Shown: in pieces, positions 50,329 to 61,414 of the stretch | How the letters are laid out: every line of letters begins with the position of its first letter | Numbering within the stretch: position 1 is the first letter of the stretch | Assembly: GCF_900112235.1 (NCBI RefSeq) | Contig: NZ_FOLH01000006.1 | Location: 1-64,000, forward strand | Direction of reading: 5' to 3' | DNA length: 64,000 bases | Source of the DNA: Marinospirillum celere | GTDB lineage: Bacteria; Pseudomonadota; Gammaproteobacteria; Pseudomonadales; Halomonadaceae | Program-made: the position numbers and the translations under genes | Notes under the pieces: generated by a model | Told to the model about the DNA's origin: nothing | What the model saw: the letters and a program-made list of their open reading frames with translations, nothing else | The model's database searches: none

Positions 50329-51852
50329 TTAAGCTTCTTCAGCCGAACTGTCATTGTGTAGATCGATGGCCGAATTATCATCGGTATTGTTGCCGTTTTT
50401 AGCAGCATCACTGCGTTGGTTTTCCAGACGGGCCAGATAGGCCGCATCAATACCACCTGTTACATAATGGCCATCAAACACCGAGCAATCAAAACCATCC
50501 ACCTTAGGATTCAGTTCCTTGCAGGCGGCAACCAGATCATCAATATCCTGATAAACCAGCCAATCAGCACCGATCAGCTCACCCACTTCATCTTCAGTAC
50601 GGCCATGGGCGATAAGTTCGTGCGCTGCTGGCATATCGATCCCATAGACATTGGGGTAACGCACTGCTGGAGCCGCTGAAGCAAAGTAAACTTTTTTGGC
50701 ACCTGCATCCCGAGCCATTTGAATGATCTCATTGCAGGTGGTACCCCTAACAATAGAGTCATCAACCAGCAAAACCGTTTTGTCTTTGAACTCCATAGAA
50801 ATGGCATTGAGCTTTTGACGCACTGATTTCTTGCGCAGGGTTTGTCCCGGCATAATGAAAGTACGCCCGATATAACGGTTTTTGATAAAACCTTCACGGT
50901 AGGTCACACCCAGATGTTGAGCCAGCTCCAGAGCCGAAGTTCGGCTGGTATCAGGAATGGGAATCACCACATCAATATCATGCTCGGGCATAACCCGTTT
51001 AATCTTTTCGGCCAGCTTCTGACCCATTTGCATACGGGCATGATAGATGTTGATGCCATCCATGATGGAATCAGGGCGAGCCAGATAGACATGCTCAAAA
51101 ATACAAGGCGTCAAACGCGGCTCTGGGGCGCATATTTGGCTATGCAGTTCACCTTGGTGGTCAATATAAATGGCTTCGCCGGGCTGAAGATCGCGCACCA
51201 GTTCAAAGCCGGCAACATCCAGGGCCACACTTTCCGAGGCAATCATATACTCTCTGCCTGCGGGAGTTTCCCTTTTGCCATAAACAATCGGGCGAATGCC
51301 ATTGGGATCACGGAAGCCAACCATGCCGTAACCACTGATCATGGCAACTGCGACATAGCCCCCTTCACAGCGCTGATACACCCGGCTGATAGCAGCAAAA
51401 ACATCTTCGGCACTCAAGCTCATGCCCAGCTTGCCCAGTTCATTGGCAAAGATGTTGAGCAAAACTTCCGAGTCAGAGTTGGTGTTGATGTGGCGCAAAT
51501 CTGTCCGAAAAAGCTCTTCCGTCAGCGATTCTGAATTGGTGAGATTGCCGTTATGCGCCAGGGCAACACCATAGGGCGAATTAACGTAAAAAGGCTGGGA
51601 TTCCGCTTCACTGGAGGAGCCAGCAGTTGGGTAGCGAACATGGCCTATCCCCATGTTTCCACTGAGCCTTTTCATATGGCGGGTGCGGAAAACATCCCGG
51701 ACCAGACCGTTGCTTTTACGTAAGAAGAAACGTCCCTGATCACAGGTCATGATGCCTGCAGCGTCCTGCCCCCGATGCTGCAACACGGTCAAGCTGTCAA
51801 AAAGCATTTGATTGACCGGCCCATGAGCCATAATACCTGCTATTCCACACAT
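50329..51852 (-). CDS. purF: Amidophosphoribosyltransferase
   Basis: 507 aa, normal length. It makes 5-phosphoribosylamine from PRPP and glutamine, the first step of purine synthesis. The N-terminal nucleophile Cys2 is in MCGIAGI; the class II amidotransferase domain ([24 protein letters not shown]) is followed by the phosphoribosyltransferase domain with the PRPP loop [16 protein letters not shown]. It lies 11 bases after cvpA, the conserved cvpA-purF pair. Confidence 0.97.
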   Translation of the reverse strand: MCGIAGIMAHGPVNQMLFDSLTVLQHRGQDAAGIMTCDQGRFFLRKSNGLVRDVFRTRHMKRLSGNMGIGHVRYPTAGSSSEAESQPFYVNSPYGVALAHNGNLTNSESLTEELFRTDLRHINTNSDSEVLLNIFANELGKLGMSLSAEDVFAAISRVYQRCEGGYVAVAMISGYGMVGFRDPNGIRPIVYGKRETPAGREYMIASESVALDVAGFELVRDLQPGEAIYIDHQGELHSQICAPEPRLTPCIFEHVYLARPDSIMDGINIYHARMQMGQKLAEKIKRVMPEHDIDVVIPIPDTSRTSALELAQHLGVTYREGFIKNRYIGRTFIMPGQTLRKKSVRQKLNAISMEFKDKTVLLVDDSIVRGTTCNEIIQMARDAGAKKVYFASAAPAVRYPNVYGIDMPAAHELIAHGRTEDEVGELIGADWLVYQDIDDLVAACKELNPKVDGFDCSVFDGHYVTGGIDAAYLARLENQRSDAAKNGNNTDDNSAIDLHNDSSAEEA

Positions 51853-51863
51853 GAAGCTTTCAC

Positions 51864-52349
51864 CTATTCACTGATATAATCTTCCAAATGGGAGGCACTA
51901 AAATCTCTTACCTCTTCCATATAGGGCATTAAACGCGATTCTTGCCACCAGGCGTGATACCTGAGATCGGTCAGGCTCGCTATAGCAACGCCCAAAACGA
52001 TAATGACCACGCCTCGTACCACACCGAAAATACTGCCTAGAAAACGGTCCAGTTTACCCAGGCCTATTTTTTCAACCAGGGTGCCAAAACCAGCGGAAAT
52101 CACTTTACTGGCCAGCAGAACAACGACCGTAATCGCAACATAGGCTGCTGCCAGCTGTAAGCCAGGGTCCGCCAAAATAAAATCAAACAAGGGCGCAACC
52201 TGTTGCCCCAACATTCTTGCTGCCAAAAGAGCCACTATCCAGCCTGCCAGAGACAGCACTTGATGCACAAAACCTTTCCAGAAGGCTAACAAGGTGGAAG
52301 CCAACAGAATAACAATAAAAAAGATATCCAGCGCATTCATACCCATCAT
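51864..52349 (-). CDS. cvpA: CvpA family membrane protein
   Basis: 161 aa with four hydrophobic segments (about 5-22, 28-46, 65-85, 100-122) and the CvpA pattern [52 protein letters not shown]. In E. coli it is needed for colicin V production; more generally it supports envelope homeostasis. It is located between the SPOR gene and purF, as in relatives. Confidence 0.93.
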   Translation of the reverse strand: MMGMNALDIFFIVILLASTLLAFWKGFVHQVLSLAGWIVALLAARMLGQQVAPLFDFILADPGLQLAAAYVAITVVVLLASKVISAGFGTLVEKIGLGKLDRFLGSIFGVVRGVVIIVLGVAIASLTDLRYHAWWQESRLMPYMEEVRDFSASHLEDYISE

Positions 52350-52362
52350 GGGTTACTACTCC

Positions 52363-52908
52363 TCACTCATTCGTACCTGGCAAACTGCCCTGCTCTCTTG
52401 CAACCCTTTCCGGCACATAACGGGTCAGTAGGGTTCTTAATCCCTCTTCCTGTAAGAGCCGGTCCTGCACACTTCTGGCTTCCTGTTGATCAATAAAAGG
52501 GCCCACAAAAACAACGGCCAAATTGTTAATACGTCGCCAATAGGTCTGCAGTCCTTTGTCTTCCATCCGGGCCACCAAACGGCGGGCATTACTGGAATCA
52601 CCCAGGCTGGCTACCTGAATAGCCCAGGCTTCAACGCCACCTTCCAAGGCCAGCTGCATTCTTTGATCGCCCCTCTCCCGCCGCGATTCAACCCTTTGCT
52701 GCTCTTCTTCACTGACACTGGGTTGGAGCTTCGGAGGCTTAGAAGCTTCTAGATCAACGGCCAGGGGTTCGGGACTTTCAGGCATGACAATTTTATCAGA
52801 AACCGGCAGCGGCGGACGCTCTTCTTCCAAAATCAAGGGTAAAAAGATGACCGCCAAAGCAATTAAGGCCAAGGCTCCAATCAAGCGTTCTTTCAAGCCG
52901 TAGCGCAT
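52363..52908 (-). CDS. SPOR domain protein (DedD-like)
   Basis: 181 aa. One N-terminal TM (about 8-26: LIGALALIALAVIFLPLIL), a proline-rich linker and a C-terminal SPOR domain (about 95-165: WAIQVASLGDSSNARRLVAR, FVGPFIDQQEARSVQDRL) that binds denuded peptidoglycan at the septum. The position between folC and cvpA matches dedD of enterobacteria and its pseudomonad counterpart. It overlaps the end of folC by 16 bases. Confidence 0.9.
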   Translation of the reverse strand: MRYGLKERLIGALALIALAVIFLPLILEEERPPLPVSDKIVMPESPEPLAVDLEASKPPKLQPSVSEEEQQRVESRRERGDQRMQLALEGGVEAWAIQVASLGDSSNARRLVARMEDKGLQTYWRRINNLAVVFVGPFIDQQEARSVQDRLLQEEGLRTLLTRYVPERVAREQGSLPGTNE

Positions 52909-54227
52909 GGAGGCATCTCCTTTCGCTGCAGAAGATCCAGAAACAAGGCCACTGTAAAGAAAGAGCCCACCACCAACACTTGATCCATTTCGCCAGCATC
53001 CAAACGCTGTCTGGCTTGGGCGTACAAGGGTTCAGGCTGAGTGGATGCATTGCAGTAAACAACCTTACCACCCTGCTTCTTGATCAGCTGTTCTAGGACT
53101 AAAGGCTGCTCGGCTCTTGCCGTGGGCAAAGCCGTCACCATCCATTCATCAATGCAGGACAATAAAGGCGTTATCGTTGCCAACTGATCCTTATCAGCCA
53201 TCATCCCCAAAATGGCCAAACGCTTTTTGCCGGGCTCTTCAGCCAGCCTGGTTGCCAAGTATTCAGCAGCCTGGGGGTTGTGCGCAACATCCAATAACCA
53301 GGCACCCTGCCTTTGCATTCTGCCGGTCACTCTGGCTTGTGCCAAACCCTGAATTCGAGCCTGATCAGTGATCGGCAAGCCGGTTAATTCCAGCGCCTGA
53401 ACAGCCGCAGCCGCATTCGCTCTAGGCAATTCTGGCCAAGGCAGGGAAGTAATTTCCAAGGACTCACCCTGTGCATTCTGACCCTGCCAACACCAGGAAT
53501 TTTGATTCGGGAACTGGTAAAATTCAGTACCCAATTGAAAGACTTTACAGCCCAGGGTTTCTGCTGTGGCTCTGACACTGGCAGGCAGGTTTTGACTCCC
53601 CAGAACCGCAGCCTGTCCCGCTCTGAAAATACCGGCTTTTTCACGGCCTATTTGTTGCAAATCATTACCCAGGTATTCCTGGTGATCCAAGGCAATGGTC
53701 GTCACTACGGCAACATCAGCATCGACGATATTGACTGCATCCAAACGACCACCCAGCCCAACTTCCAATAACCAAAGGTCCAGGTCAGCCTCGGCAAAGA
53801 TCACCAGGGCGGCCAGGGTGGCAAATTCAAAATAACTTAAAGAGATGCTGGTCAGATCAGCCTGATTTCTTGCCGCATCGATGCGTTCAAAAGCACCAAT
53901 AATCAACGCATCAGTAACAGCTTGGCCTTGAAGTTGAATGCGCTCATTAAAGTGCAGAAAGTGCGGGGAAGTATAGCTGCCAACCCGTAGGCCAGCAGCC
54001 AGGGCCATAGACTGAGTCATGGCCAGAGTAGAGCCTTTGCCATTGGTTCCGGCAAAGGTAATGACTTGAGGGCGGGTTGCTTGCAGGGTCAGCGGCAAGC
54101 CAAGGCGACGTGCAACCTCACCGACCCTATCCAGTCCCAGGTCGATTTCACGGGAATGGAGGTCCTCTAAGCGCTTTAGCCATTCAGCTAGCGAGCCAGA
54201 GGACTTCTTGGTGGCAGCAGTGGTCAC
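52893..54227 (-). CDS. folC: Bifunctional dihydrofolate/folylpolyglutamate synthase
   Basis: 444 aa Mur-ligase-type enzyme that adds glutamate to dihydropteroate and folates. ATP loop ITFAGTNGKGSTLAMTQSM (about residue 55), the DRVGEVARRLGL N-terminus, TTIALDHQEYLGND, LLDVAHNPQAAEYLA. Full length. It starts eight bases after accD, as in the conserved accD-folC pair. Confidence 0.95.
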   Translation of the reverse strand: MTTAATKKSSGSLAEWLKRLEDLHSREIDLGLDRVGEVARRLGLPLTLQATRPQVITFAGTNGKGSTLAMTQSMALAAGLRVGSYTSPHFLHFNERIQLQGQAVTDALIIGAFERIDAARNQADLTSISLSYFEFATLAALVIFAEADLDLWLLEVGLGGRLDAVNIVDADVAVVTTIALDHQEYLGNDLQQIGREKAGIFRAGQAAVLGSQNLPASVRATAETLGCKVFQLGTEFYQFPNQNSWCWQGQNAQGESLEITSLPWPELPRANAAAAVQALELTGLPITDQARIQGLAQARVTGRMQRQGAWLLDVAHNPQAAEYLATRLAEEPGKKRLAILGMMADKDQLATITPLLSCIDEWMVTALPTARAEQPLVLEQLIKKQGGKVVYCNASTQPEPLYAQARQRLDAGEMDQVLVVGSFFTVALFLDLLQRKEMPPCATA

Positions 54228-54235
54228 GGAAGCGG

Positions 54236-55099
54236 TCAGGCTGCCGGCTGGTGGGTCATTTTACGCAGCAGGTCCGCCAGCTTGGAGTTCATTTCATGGC
54301 GATGGATAATCATGTCAACAGTGCCATGCTCCAGTAGGAATTCAGCACGCTGGAAGCCTTCTGGCAACTTCTCACGCACCGTCTGTTCTATAACACGGGG
54401 GCCAGCAAAGCCACAAAGTGCAAAGGGCTCGGAAACATTGAGATCGCCCAGCATGGCAAGAGAAGCAGAAACACCGCCATAAACAGGATCTGTCAAAACA
54501 GAAATATAAGGAACGCCCGCCTTCTTCAAACGCTCCAGCGCCGCTGAGGTTTTAGCCATTTGCATCAAAGAGAAGAGGGCTTCCTGCATGCGCGCGCCAC
54601 CCGATGCCGAAAAGCAAATCAGTGGAATGCGTTCTTGCAGAGCCAGCTCAGCAGCACGCACAAACTTCTCGCCAACCACTGAGCCCATGGAACCACCCAT
54701 GAAGTTAAATTCAAAGGCAACAGCAACAACCGGCAAGCCGGTTAGCTCACCGCGCATGGCAATCAGAGCGTCTTTCTCGCCAGTGGCCTTTTGTGCTGCT
54801 GTCAAACGATCTTTGTATTTCTTGGAATCTTTGAATTTCAGACGATCTACAGGTTCCAGTTCAGCAGCCAGCTCCTGGGCACTGCCCTTATCCAGAAAGC
54901 CTTCCAAACGCTTACGAGCAGACAAGCGCATATGATGGTCGCACTTGGGACAGACATGCTGGTTCTTTTCCAATTCCGGACGGTAAAGTGCTGCCTCACA
55001 TTTGGGGCATTTGCGCCACAGACCCTCAGGTACATTGGCTTTACGCTCAACATTGTCGGAACGAATAATGGAAGGAACAATTCTGTCTAGCCAGCTCAT
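54236..55099 (-). CDS. accD: Acetyl-CoA carboxylase carboxyltransferase subunit beta
   Basis: 287 aa. The N-terminal four-cysteine zinc ribbon ([22 protein letters not shown], about residues 27-52) and the carboxyltransferase crotonase-like domain ([36 protein letters not shown]) are typical. It forms malonyl-CoA together with AccA. A 94-bp gap separates it from trpA, with no clear hairpin, so transcription from trpA may continue into it. Confidence 0.96.
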   Translation of the reverse strand: MSWLDRIVPSIIRSDNVERKANVPEGLWRKCPKCEAALYRPELEKNQHVCPKCDHHMRLSARKRLEGFLDKGSAQELAAELEPVDRLKFKDSKKYKDRLTAAQKATGEKDALIAMRGELTGLPVVAVAFEFNFMGGSMGSVVGEKFVRAAELALQERIPLICFSASGGARMQEALFSLMQMAKTSAALERLKKAGVPYISVLTDPVYGGVSASLAMLGDLNVSEPFALCGFAGPRVIEQTVREKLPEGFQRAEFLLEHGTVDMIIHRHEMNSKLADLLRKMTHQPAA

Positions 55100-55193
55100 A
55101 AATTCTTTAACCTACTTATCAAGTTGGAGTCGCCATGCAAAGGGCGCCTATTCTAACCCAAGACACCCTACACAGGGAAACCCAGGGTTGCCT

Positions 55194-55997
55194 TCAAGCA
55201 TCCAAGGCTTGTCGCATTTCTCCCAAAATAGCTTTCAGCGCAGGAGCCATCTCAGAAGGCCGGTCAGCCAGTTCGGCAATACGCCCCACCAGTGCACTGC
55301 CAACAATCACACCATCTGAGATTTCAGCAAGGGCTCGCGCTGTTTTGCCATCTCTGATACCAAAGCCAACAGCCAGAGGCAAATCAGTAATACCGGCAAA
55401 TTCATTCAGCTTGGTCGCAACTGCCGGCACATCGATAGTTGCTGAGCCAGTAACACCTTTGAGAGAAACATAGTAGAGATAGCCACTACCTGCAGCAGCT
55501 ATTTTACGCGCCCGCTCCAAGGTTGTTGTGGGTGCCAGCAAAAATACTGAATCCAGCTGATGGCTTTTTAAGAGCACCGCAAAGTCTTCAGCTTCTTCAG
55601 GAGGCAGGTCAACGATCAAAACACCATCAACCCCAGCCATGGCTGCAGCCTTAACAAAGGTCTCGTAGCCCAGAGCTTCAACGGGGTTCAGGTAGCCCAT
55701 CAAAACTACAGGAGTTTTTTGATCTGTTTTGCGGAACTCGGTCACCAGTTTAAAAACATCCAAGGTGCTGGTGCCATGCTTCAAAGCTCTTTCACAGGCT
55801 TTTTGAATGACCGGACCATCCGCCATGGGATCCGAGAAAGGTACGCCCAGCTCCAAAATATCGGCACCAGCCTCGACCAAGGCATGCATCAGCTCGACAG
55901 TATATTCAGGCGCAGGGTCACCGGCAGTAATATAAGGAATCAAAGCCTTACGGTTGTTTTCCTTGAGTTGGGCAAAGGTGGCTTGAATACGGCTCAT
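55194..55997 (-). CDS. trpA: Tryptophan synthase alpha subunit
   Basis: 267 aa TIM barrel that cleaves indole-glycerol phosphate to indole. The catalytic glutamate is in [19 protein letters not shown] and the aspartate in [30 protein letters not shown] is the phosphate-binding part. The start overlaps the trpB stop (ATGA), as usual for the alpha2-beta2 complex partners. Confidence 0.97.
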   Translation of the reverse strand: MSRIQATFAQLKENNRKALIPYITAGDPAPEYTVELMHALVEAGADILELGVPFSDPMADGPVIQKACERALKHGTSTLDVFKLVTEFRKTDQKTPVVLMGYLNPVEALGYETFVKAAAMAGVDGVLIVDLPPEEAEDFAVLLKSHQLDSVFLLAPTTTLERARKIAAAGSGYLYYVSLKGVTGSATIDVPAVATKLNEFAGITDLPLAVGFGIRDGKTARALAEISDGVIVGSALVGRIAELADRPSEMAPALKAILGEMRQALDA

Positions 55998-57205
55998 AAA
56001 GTAATCCCCTGCTTGGCAGCAACAGTCATGATGTCTTTATCACCTCGACCGGAAAGATTGACGACCAAATGTTGATCCTGCTTCATGGTAGGGGCAAGCT
56101 TCTTGGCAAAAGCCAGCGCATGCGCTGATTCCAACGCAGGAATGATGCCTTCAAAGTTACACAGATCTTCAAAAGCATCCATGACTTCAGTATCTGTCGC
56201 TACTTCGTATTTCACGCGGCCAATATCCTTAAGATAGGAGTGCTCTGGGCCTACACCTGGGTAATCCAGGCCCGCTGAAATCGAGTGGGTTTCGATAATC
56301 TGTCCGGCTGCATCTTCCATCAGGTAGGTGCGGTTACCATGCAATACACCAGGACGACCGGCATTCAAGGGCGCAGCATGACGACCTGTTTCCAGACCAT
56401 CACCACCGGCTTCAACACCATACATGGCAACCTCATCATCCGTCAGGAAGGGATGAAAAAGCCCCAACGCATTAGAGCCCCCACCAACACAGGCAATCAG
56501 AGCATCTGGCAGGCGACCGATTTGTGCCAGGGACTGCTCACGCGCTTCACGACCAGCAACCGCATTAAAATCACGCACCAGCTTGGGGTAAGGATGAGGT
56601 CCTGCGACGGTGCCGATGATGTAAAAAGTATCATCCACATTGGTCACCCAGTCACGAAGGGCCTCGTTCATCGCATCTTTCAAAGTACGCGAACCGGACT
56701 CTACGGGAATGACTTCAGCACCCAGCAACTTCATACGGTAAACATTGGGTGCCTGACGCTGTACATCATCAGCACCCATATACACCTGGCATTTTAGCCC
56801 TAGGCGTGCTGCAACAGTTGCTGTGGCTACACCATGCTGACCTGCACCGGTTTCAGCAATAACCCTTGGCTTACCGGAATACTTGGCTAGCAAAGCCTGC
56901 CCAATGGTGTTATTCACCTTATGGGCACCAGTATGATTCAGATCTTCACGTTTTAGCCAGATTTGTGCACCACCGAGATGTTTTGACCAACGCTCCGCTG
57001 GATAAAGTGGCGAAGGACGCCCGACATAAAGCGCCAGATCCCGGTCAAATTCAGCCTGAAAATCCGGATCTGCACTTAAACGGGTGTACTGTTCGTCCAG
57101 TTGCTCCAGGGCGAAACTCAGAGTTTCGGAAACAAAACGACCACCATAGCGCCCGAAATGGCCTCGGGCATCAGGCAGTTTTAACAAATCAGCATATTTG
57201 GACAC
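55994..57205 (-). CDS. trpB: Tryptophan synthase beta subunit
   Basis: 403 aa PLP enzyme that condenses indole and serine to tryptophan. The PLP lysine is in [32 protein letters not shown] binds the indole side; [15 protein letters not shown] binds PLP phosphate. It starts 44 bases after trpF. In Pseudomonas trpBA is elsewhere under TrpI control; here it sits between trpF and accD. Confidence 0.97.
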   Translation of the reverse strand: MSKYADLLKLPDARGHFGRYGGRFVSETLSFALEQLDEQYTRLSADPDFQAEFDRDLALYVGRPSPLYPAERWSKHLGGAQIWLKREDLNHTGAHKVNNTIGQALLAKYSGKPRVIAETGAGQHGVATATVAARLGLKCQVYMGADDVQRQAPNVYRMKLLGAEVIPVESGSRTLKDAMNEALRDWVTNVDDTFYIIGTVAGPHPYPKLVRDFNAVAGREAREQSLAQIGRLPDALIACVGGGSNALGLFHPFLTDDEVAMYGVEAGGDGLETGRHAAPLNAGRPGVLHGNRTYLMEDAAGQIIETHSISAGLDYPGVGPEHSYLKDIGRVKYEVATDTEVMDAFEDLCNFEGIIPALESAHALAFAKKLAPTMKQDQHLVVNLSGRGDKDIMTVAAKQGITL

Positions 57206-57249
57206 GTTTACACCTCGGGTTGATCAAACACCGCCGGCAAGACTCACAC

Positions 57250-57897
57250 TTAAGCCTCGGCAAGACGGGCTAAGAATTCTTTTATTTTCATGGGGCATTT
57301 TATACCCCGGCTGGCTTCGACTCCACCGGAAACATCCACTGCATAAGGCTGAGTGATTTGTAGTGCTTCAACAAGATTATCCGGTGTTAAGCCACCGGCC
57401 AGTATCCAGGGCCGCTCATCACTCGATGGAAATCTTTGCCAATCAAAGCGCTCGCCGGTTCCGCCAGGCACTCCTGCCTGGTAGGCATCCAGCAAAAAAC
57501 CTTTAGCACTAGGCCACTTAGCCGCCTCTTTGACGGGGTCTAGCTCAGGCTTCATGCGCAATGCCTTGATATAAGGGCGTTGAAACTGAACGCAGAATTC
57601 CTCACTTTCATCACCGTGAAACTGAAGTAAATCCAAAGGCAGCTGTTTCAGTAAGTGCTGCAACTGAACAGGGTCAGGATTTACAAAAAGCCCCACGCTA
57701 ACCACAAAGGGTGGAACTTCAGCCAAAAGATCAGCAGCTTGCTCAGGAGTCACTGACCTGGGGCTGGGTGGATAAAACACAAAACCCAGCGCATCCGCTC
57801 CGGCCTTAACTGCAGCTTGAACGTCGTCACGGCGAGTCAGACCGCAAATCTTAACACGGGTTCTTGCCTGGACAGGGCAGGAAGTCAAATCAGACAT
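57250..57897 (-). CDS. trpF: Phosphoribosylanthranilate isomerase
   Basis: 215 aa TIM barrel with KICGLTRRDDVQAAVKAGAD (catalytic Cys), QFHGDESEEFC and WILAGGLTPDNL followed by VDVSGGVEASRGIKC (catalytic Asp). It converts phosphoribosylanthranilate to CdRP in tryptophan synthesis. The start overlaps the truA end by eight bases. Confidence 0.96.
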   Translation of the reverse strand: MSDLTSCPVQARTRVKICGLTRRDDVQAAVKAGADALGFVFYPPSPRSVTPEQAADLLAEVPPFVVSVGLFVNPDPVQLQHLLKQLPLDLLQFHGDESEEFCVQFQRPYIKALRMKPELDPVKEAAKWPSAKGFLLDAYQAGVPGGTGERFDWQRFPSSDERPWILAGGLTPDNLVEALQITQPYAVDVSGGVEASRGIKCPMKIKEFLARLAEA

Positions 57898-58846
57898 CAG
57901 TAGAAATATCCTGGGAAGAATGAACCCGAGATTGGCTACGGGTTAAATCAGTACGGTGCCATTCGGGCAAGAATTCCGGATAGGGCGCATCCAGTTCTTC
58001 ATCTGCCAACAGGCTTATAAAATTAGGCCCCAAACGCTCACAGGGCAAGCCAAAATGCTCAGGATAGAGGGCAGCAACAAAGTACAAGCCCGCTGCCGGT
58101 GCAGTAATACCAGCTTGAGCTCTTTCCTTACTGGCCAGAAGCTCATTTATCCACTCGATAGGCTTTTCATGGCGGCCTATTTTTATCAGTGTACCAACAA
58201 TATTGCGCACCATGTGGTGTAAAAAAGCATTGGCCTGAATATCAATAATCAAGAGTTCACCGCGACGCAGCACCTTGATAAAGTGCATATGCCGCCAAGC
58301 AATTCGAGATTGGCAGCGAATAGAGCGAAAAGCTGAAAAATCTTTTTCGCCAATGAGAAGTTGAGCGGCCTCATGCATTCGCTCAGCGTTCAAAGGCTGG
58401 TTCCACCAGGTAAGCTGACCATCCAGAATCGACGGTCGGGTTCTGTGGTTGTAAATAATATAGCGATAACGACGGGCAATCGCCGAGTGACGGGCATGGA
58501 AGTTTGCAGGAACGGGTCTTGCCCAGCGAACCCGTAATGCAGGCGGCAAGCTGGAGTTGATGCCCAATGTCCAGGCTCTTTCCGGCAAAGCAGCTTGGGT
58601 ATCGAAATGCACAACCATTCCGCTAGCATGTACACCCGCATCCGTTCGACCTGCACACATCACCGAGATGGGCTCTTTGGCCAAACGACTTAAAGCTTTT
58701 TCAAGCAGGGGTTGAAGACTGGGAATGCCCTCACTTTGAGTTTGCCAGCCACGAAACTGGCTACCTTCATATTCCACACCCAGTGCAATACGACCTGCCT
58801 GGGCATGGGTTTCATCAAAAACGGCAAAAGGATCAAGCAACGCCAT
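57890..58846 (-). CDS. truA: tRNA pseudouridine(38-40) synthase TruA
   Basis: 318 aa, slightly longer than the usual 260-290 because of C-terminal residues. The catalytic Asp is in MCAGRTDAGVHASGMVVHF; other motifs are ARHSAIARRYRYIIYN and QANAFLHHMVRNIVGTLI. It modifies the anticodon stem-loop of several tRNAs. It lies one base after the fimV stop, the conserved fimV-truA-trpF order. Confidence 0.96.
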   Translation of the reverse strand: MALLDPFAVFDETHAQAGRIALGVEYEGSQFRGWQTQSEGIPSLQPLLEKALSRLAKEPISVMCAGRTDAGVHASGMVVHFDTQAALPERAWTLGINSSLPPALRVRWARPVPANFHARHSAIARRYRYIIYNHRTRPSILDGQLTWWNQPLNAERMHEAAQLLIGEKDFSAFRSIRCQSRIAWRHMHFIKVLRRGELLIIDIQANAFLHHMVRNIVGTLIKIGRHEKPIEWINELLASKERAQAGITAPAAGLYFVAALYPEHFGLPCERLGPNFISLLADEELDAPYPEFLPEWHRTDLTRSQSRVHSSQDISTDV

Positions 58847-58847
58847 A

Positions 58848-61268
58848 TCAGCCAGCTAAAGACCCCAGCATTTGCTTGGCAGTTGCCTGTTGATCAGCAT
58901 CACCTTCAGCAATAACTTTTTCCAGGATTTCCTGCGCACCCTGCTTATCACCCATTTCGATGTAAGCAGTTGCTAAATCCAACTGGGTGTTCAGGTCTTC
59001 TTCGTTGCCAAAGTCCAGATCATCACCTAAGTCAGCCAAATCATCCAAGCTGCTGAAATCGTCATCCAGTGGCATATCGCTGACCTGAGGTTCCAAGAGC
59101 TCATCGTCGCTCAACTCCAAGTCATCCAGCTCTGCAAGATCACCCAGGTCATCCCAGTCTTCTTCTTTCTGAGCCGCTTTTTCCTCACCAATCAGTTCCG
59201 ACAAATCACTGCTCAGTGCCGAAAGCTCTTCATCAACACCTGGGGCTCGCTGAATTTCCCGGTCACCAGCCAACTCTTCTTCAAAGTCGCCGGAGCCTTC
59301 TTCACTGATATCATCCAAAGCTGACATAAAATCATCAGCATCAGACTTGTAATCAACAGGTTCAAAATCCTGCAAATCAGTTTCATCACCGCCCAATTCC
59401 GTCTCATCCAGCGGCTTTTCAAGATCCAGCTCCAAATCCAGGTCTTCCAATTCATCATCAGCCACCTCTTCAAGGTCAGCTAAATCGTCAACCAGGTTTT
59501 CTTCAGGTTCGGGCTCCAGAGGCGGCTTTTCAGTCAGCACTTCGTCCAACTCTGCTTCCAGCTCATCCAGGTTACCCAAATCCAGCTCATCCAGATCTTT
59601 GGGGCCGTCTCTTGGGGCAGCTTCCTCGGAACCAAAAATATCGTCCAGTTCCAGATCAGCTAAGTCATCACCAGGCAACTCCAGCTCACCCAGGTCTTCA
59701 GCCTGAGCTTCCTCCTTCGCTGCTACCGAAGCGGCAGCGCCAGCTGTTGCTGCACCAGCAGCAGCTCCAGAAGCCTGTTTGATAAGCCCAGCCAGTTCTT
59801 CAGCTCTTTGCACGCTTGCTGCGGAGGGCTGTTGGGCTTTTAGCTGCTGGTGCTGCTGATTAAACGTATCCTCGTCATTTAGCTCAACCAAGACTTCCAG
59901 CAACTTAACTCTCAGGTCTTCACGTTCCGGGTTGGTAGCTAGAGCGTTTTGCAGGAAACCTGCTGCCTGCTCAAGACGACCATAAGCAATAAACATTTCT
60001 GCTTCCTGCAGAGGATCACGTTCAGCCTTGGCTTTCTTGTCACGAGGCTCTTTACTGCTGCTGGTTTCACCCATTTCTTCATCGAGCTCAGCCAGATCGT
60101 CAATTAGGTCTTCATCAAGTTCTAGGTCTTCGTAATCATCCAGGTCTTCAAGCTCACCCAACGGTTGGGCATTCAGATCACGGTTAAAGTCATCCGGGCG
60201 GGCATTACTATCCGTTAAGGAATGCAGCTCTTCCTCTCGACGACGGGCCTCTTCAATTTCAGCCTGTTCGCGTATCTGAGCAGCCAATTTACGTCTGGTC
60301 GAAACCAGAGCCAGCAACAACAGGATCAGCAAAAGAAGGATACTAATCAGGGCAGCCAGAATTAATGGCTGACGTTGCAATTCGGCCAACCAATCATCCA
60401 GAGTCGCCAGTTCTTGGCTTGCGGGCGCTGAAACCACTGGCTCGGCCACTGAGGGTGAGCCGGCAGTTACTTGGGCTTCCAGCTCTTCCAGCTGTTCATC
60501 TTTCAAACGCAATAGCTGTTGCAAAGTATCCAGCTGTTCCTGCATTTCCGAGAGACGGGTTGCCAACTCATCCTTTTCACGCTCAGCAACACTTAGAGCA
60601 TCTTCACTCTGTTCGAGGCGAACTTCCAACTCCTCAATGAGTGCCTGCTGCTCATCAACCTCTTCCTGTTGACGCGCTGTTAATTGAAGGTCGCGTTCCG
60701 TTTCTATAGGTGCAGTTGCTTCCGGCTGCTCTGGCTGAGTTGTGCGGGGCTGTTGAAGTGCCGGTCTACTGGAAACCCAGGCTTGGTTTTGACGGCGGAC
60801 TTCTTCTTCTGCTTGCTGGGCGGTGCGACTGCGCATCGCTGCTGCAGAGGGTATGGCCAGGGTGACCCCTGCTTCCATATCATTAATATTGCCACTTGGG
60901 AAAGCGCGCGGGTTGGCGTCGCGGATGGCCAGCATGGCTTGTTTGATGGTGATGTTGCGTGAAGGCCGGTTGCTTCTAGCAATGCTCCACAGGGTGTCAG
61001 TACGGCCTACCTGCACACGATTTTGAGCCGCACCCGTATGGGTTGAAGCCGTTGCGGTTGCCAACTCTTCGGCAGTTAAAGCAGCAGGCGTTGAATAGAG
61101 CCTTGAATCTTCCCATAAGGAGTCCAGGTGTCGATCAGCTGCAAAGCTCAGAGGAACCAGAGCAGCACCCGCAATCACCACTAAACCACGCCAAGAACGC
61201 ATTTTTTTATACTTCCTCTGCATACCCTGCCCCATCTTGTTCTTTCTGCCTGAAGTCGACGCTTTCAT
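58848..61268 (-). CDS. fimV: FimV-like polar hub protein
   Basis: 806 aa. A signal/anchor region (about 26-43), a periplasmic LysM-like FimV N-terminal domain (about 70-135: VQVGRTDTLWSIARSNRP, MEAGVTLAIPS), coiled coil (about 195-270), TM (about 300-325: LILAALISILLLLILLLLAL), a very acidic Asp/Glu/Leu-rich cytoplasmic region with TPR at about 410-470, and the conserved C-terminal FimV motif (DLATAYIEMGDKQGAQEIL). FimV organises type IV pili, twitching and cyclic-nucleotide signalling at the pole. Several Met codons (1, 12, 16, 23) could start it; none has a strong ribosome binding site. Confidence 0.93.
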   Translation of the reverse strand: MKASTSGRKNKMGQGMQRKYKKMRSWRGLVVIAGAALVPLSFAADRHLDSLWEDSRLYSTPAALTAEELATATASTHTGAAQNRVQVGRTDTLWSIARSNRPSRNITIKQAMLAIRDANPRAFPSGNINDMEAGVTLAIPSAAAMRSRTAQQAEEEVRRQNQAWVSSRPALQQPRTTQPEQPEATAPIETERDLQLTARQQEEVDEQQALIEELEVRLEQSEDALSVAEREKDELATRLSEMQEQLDTLQQLLRLKDEQLEELEAQVTAGSPSVAEPVVSAPASQELATLDDWLAELQRQPLILAALISILLLLILLLLALVSTRRKLAAQIREQAEIEEARRREEELHSLTDSNARPDDFNRDLNAQPLGELEDLDDYEDLELDEDLIDDLAELDEEMGETSSSKEPRDKKAKAERDPLQEAEMFIAYGRLEQAAGFLQNALATNPEREDLRVKLLEVLVELNDEDTFNQQHQQLKAQQPSAASVQRAEELAGLIKQASGAAAGAATAGAAASVAAKEEAQAEDLGELELPGDDLADLELDDIFGSEEAAPRDGPKDLDELDLGNLDELEAELDEVLTEKPPLEPEPEENLVDDLADLEEVADDELEDLDLELDLEKPLDETELGGDETDLQDFEPVDYKSDADDFMSALDDISEEGSGDFEEELAGDREIQRAPGVDEELSALSSDLSELIGEEKAAQKEEDWDDLGDLAELDDLELSDDELLEPQVSDMPLDDDFSSLDDLADLGDDLDFGNEEDLNTQLDLATAYIEMGDKQGAQEILEKVIAEGDADQQATAKQMLGSLAG

Positions 61269-61359
61269 TCCACTTTGTATGGATAAAGGGTTTTTAACAG
61301 TTTTTCAGCAGTTTGTCATCGTTGTTTGTACTTTTGTCAGTGAACAAACACACTTTGCA

Positions 61360-61390
61360 TAAAAAATGGGCTGCAACCAGGCAGCCCATT
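61360..61390 (-). terminator. Rho-independent terminator after asd
   Basis: AATGGGCTGC-CTGGTT-GCAGCCCATT followed by TTTT on the minus strand: a perfect 10-bp stem 25 bases after the asd stop. It separates the leu-asd unit from fimV. The fimV promoter should lie in 61269-61360. Confidence 0.92.
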
Positions 61391-61414
61391 ACCTTTTTCA
61401 TCCAAGTCAAGGGC

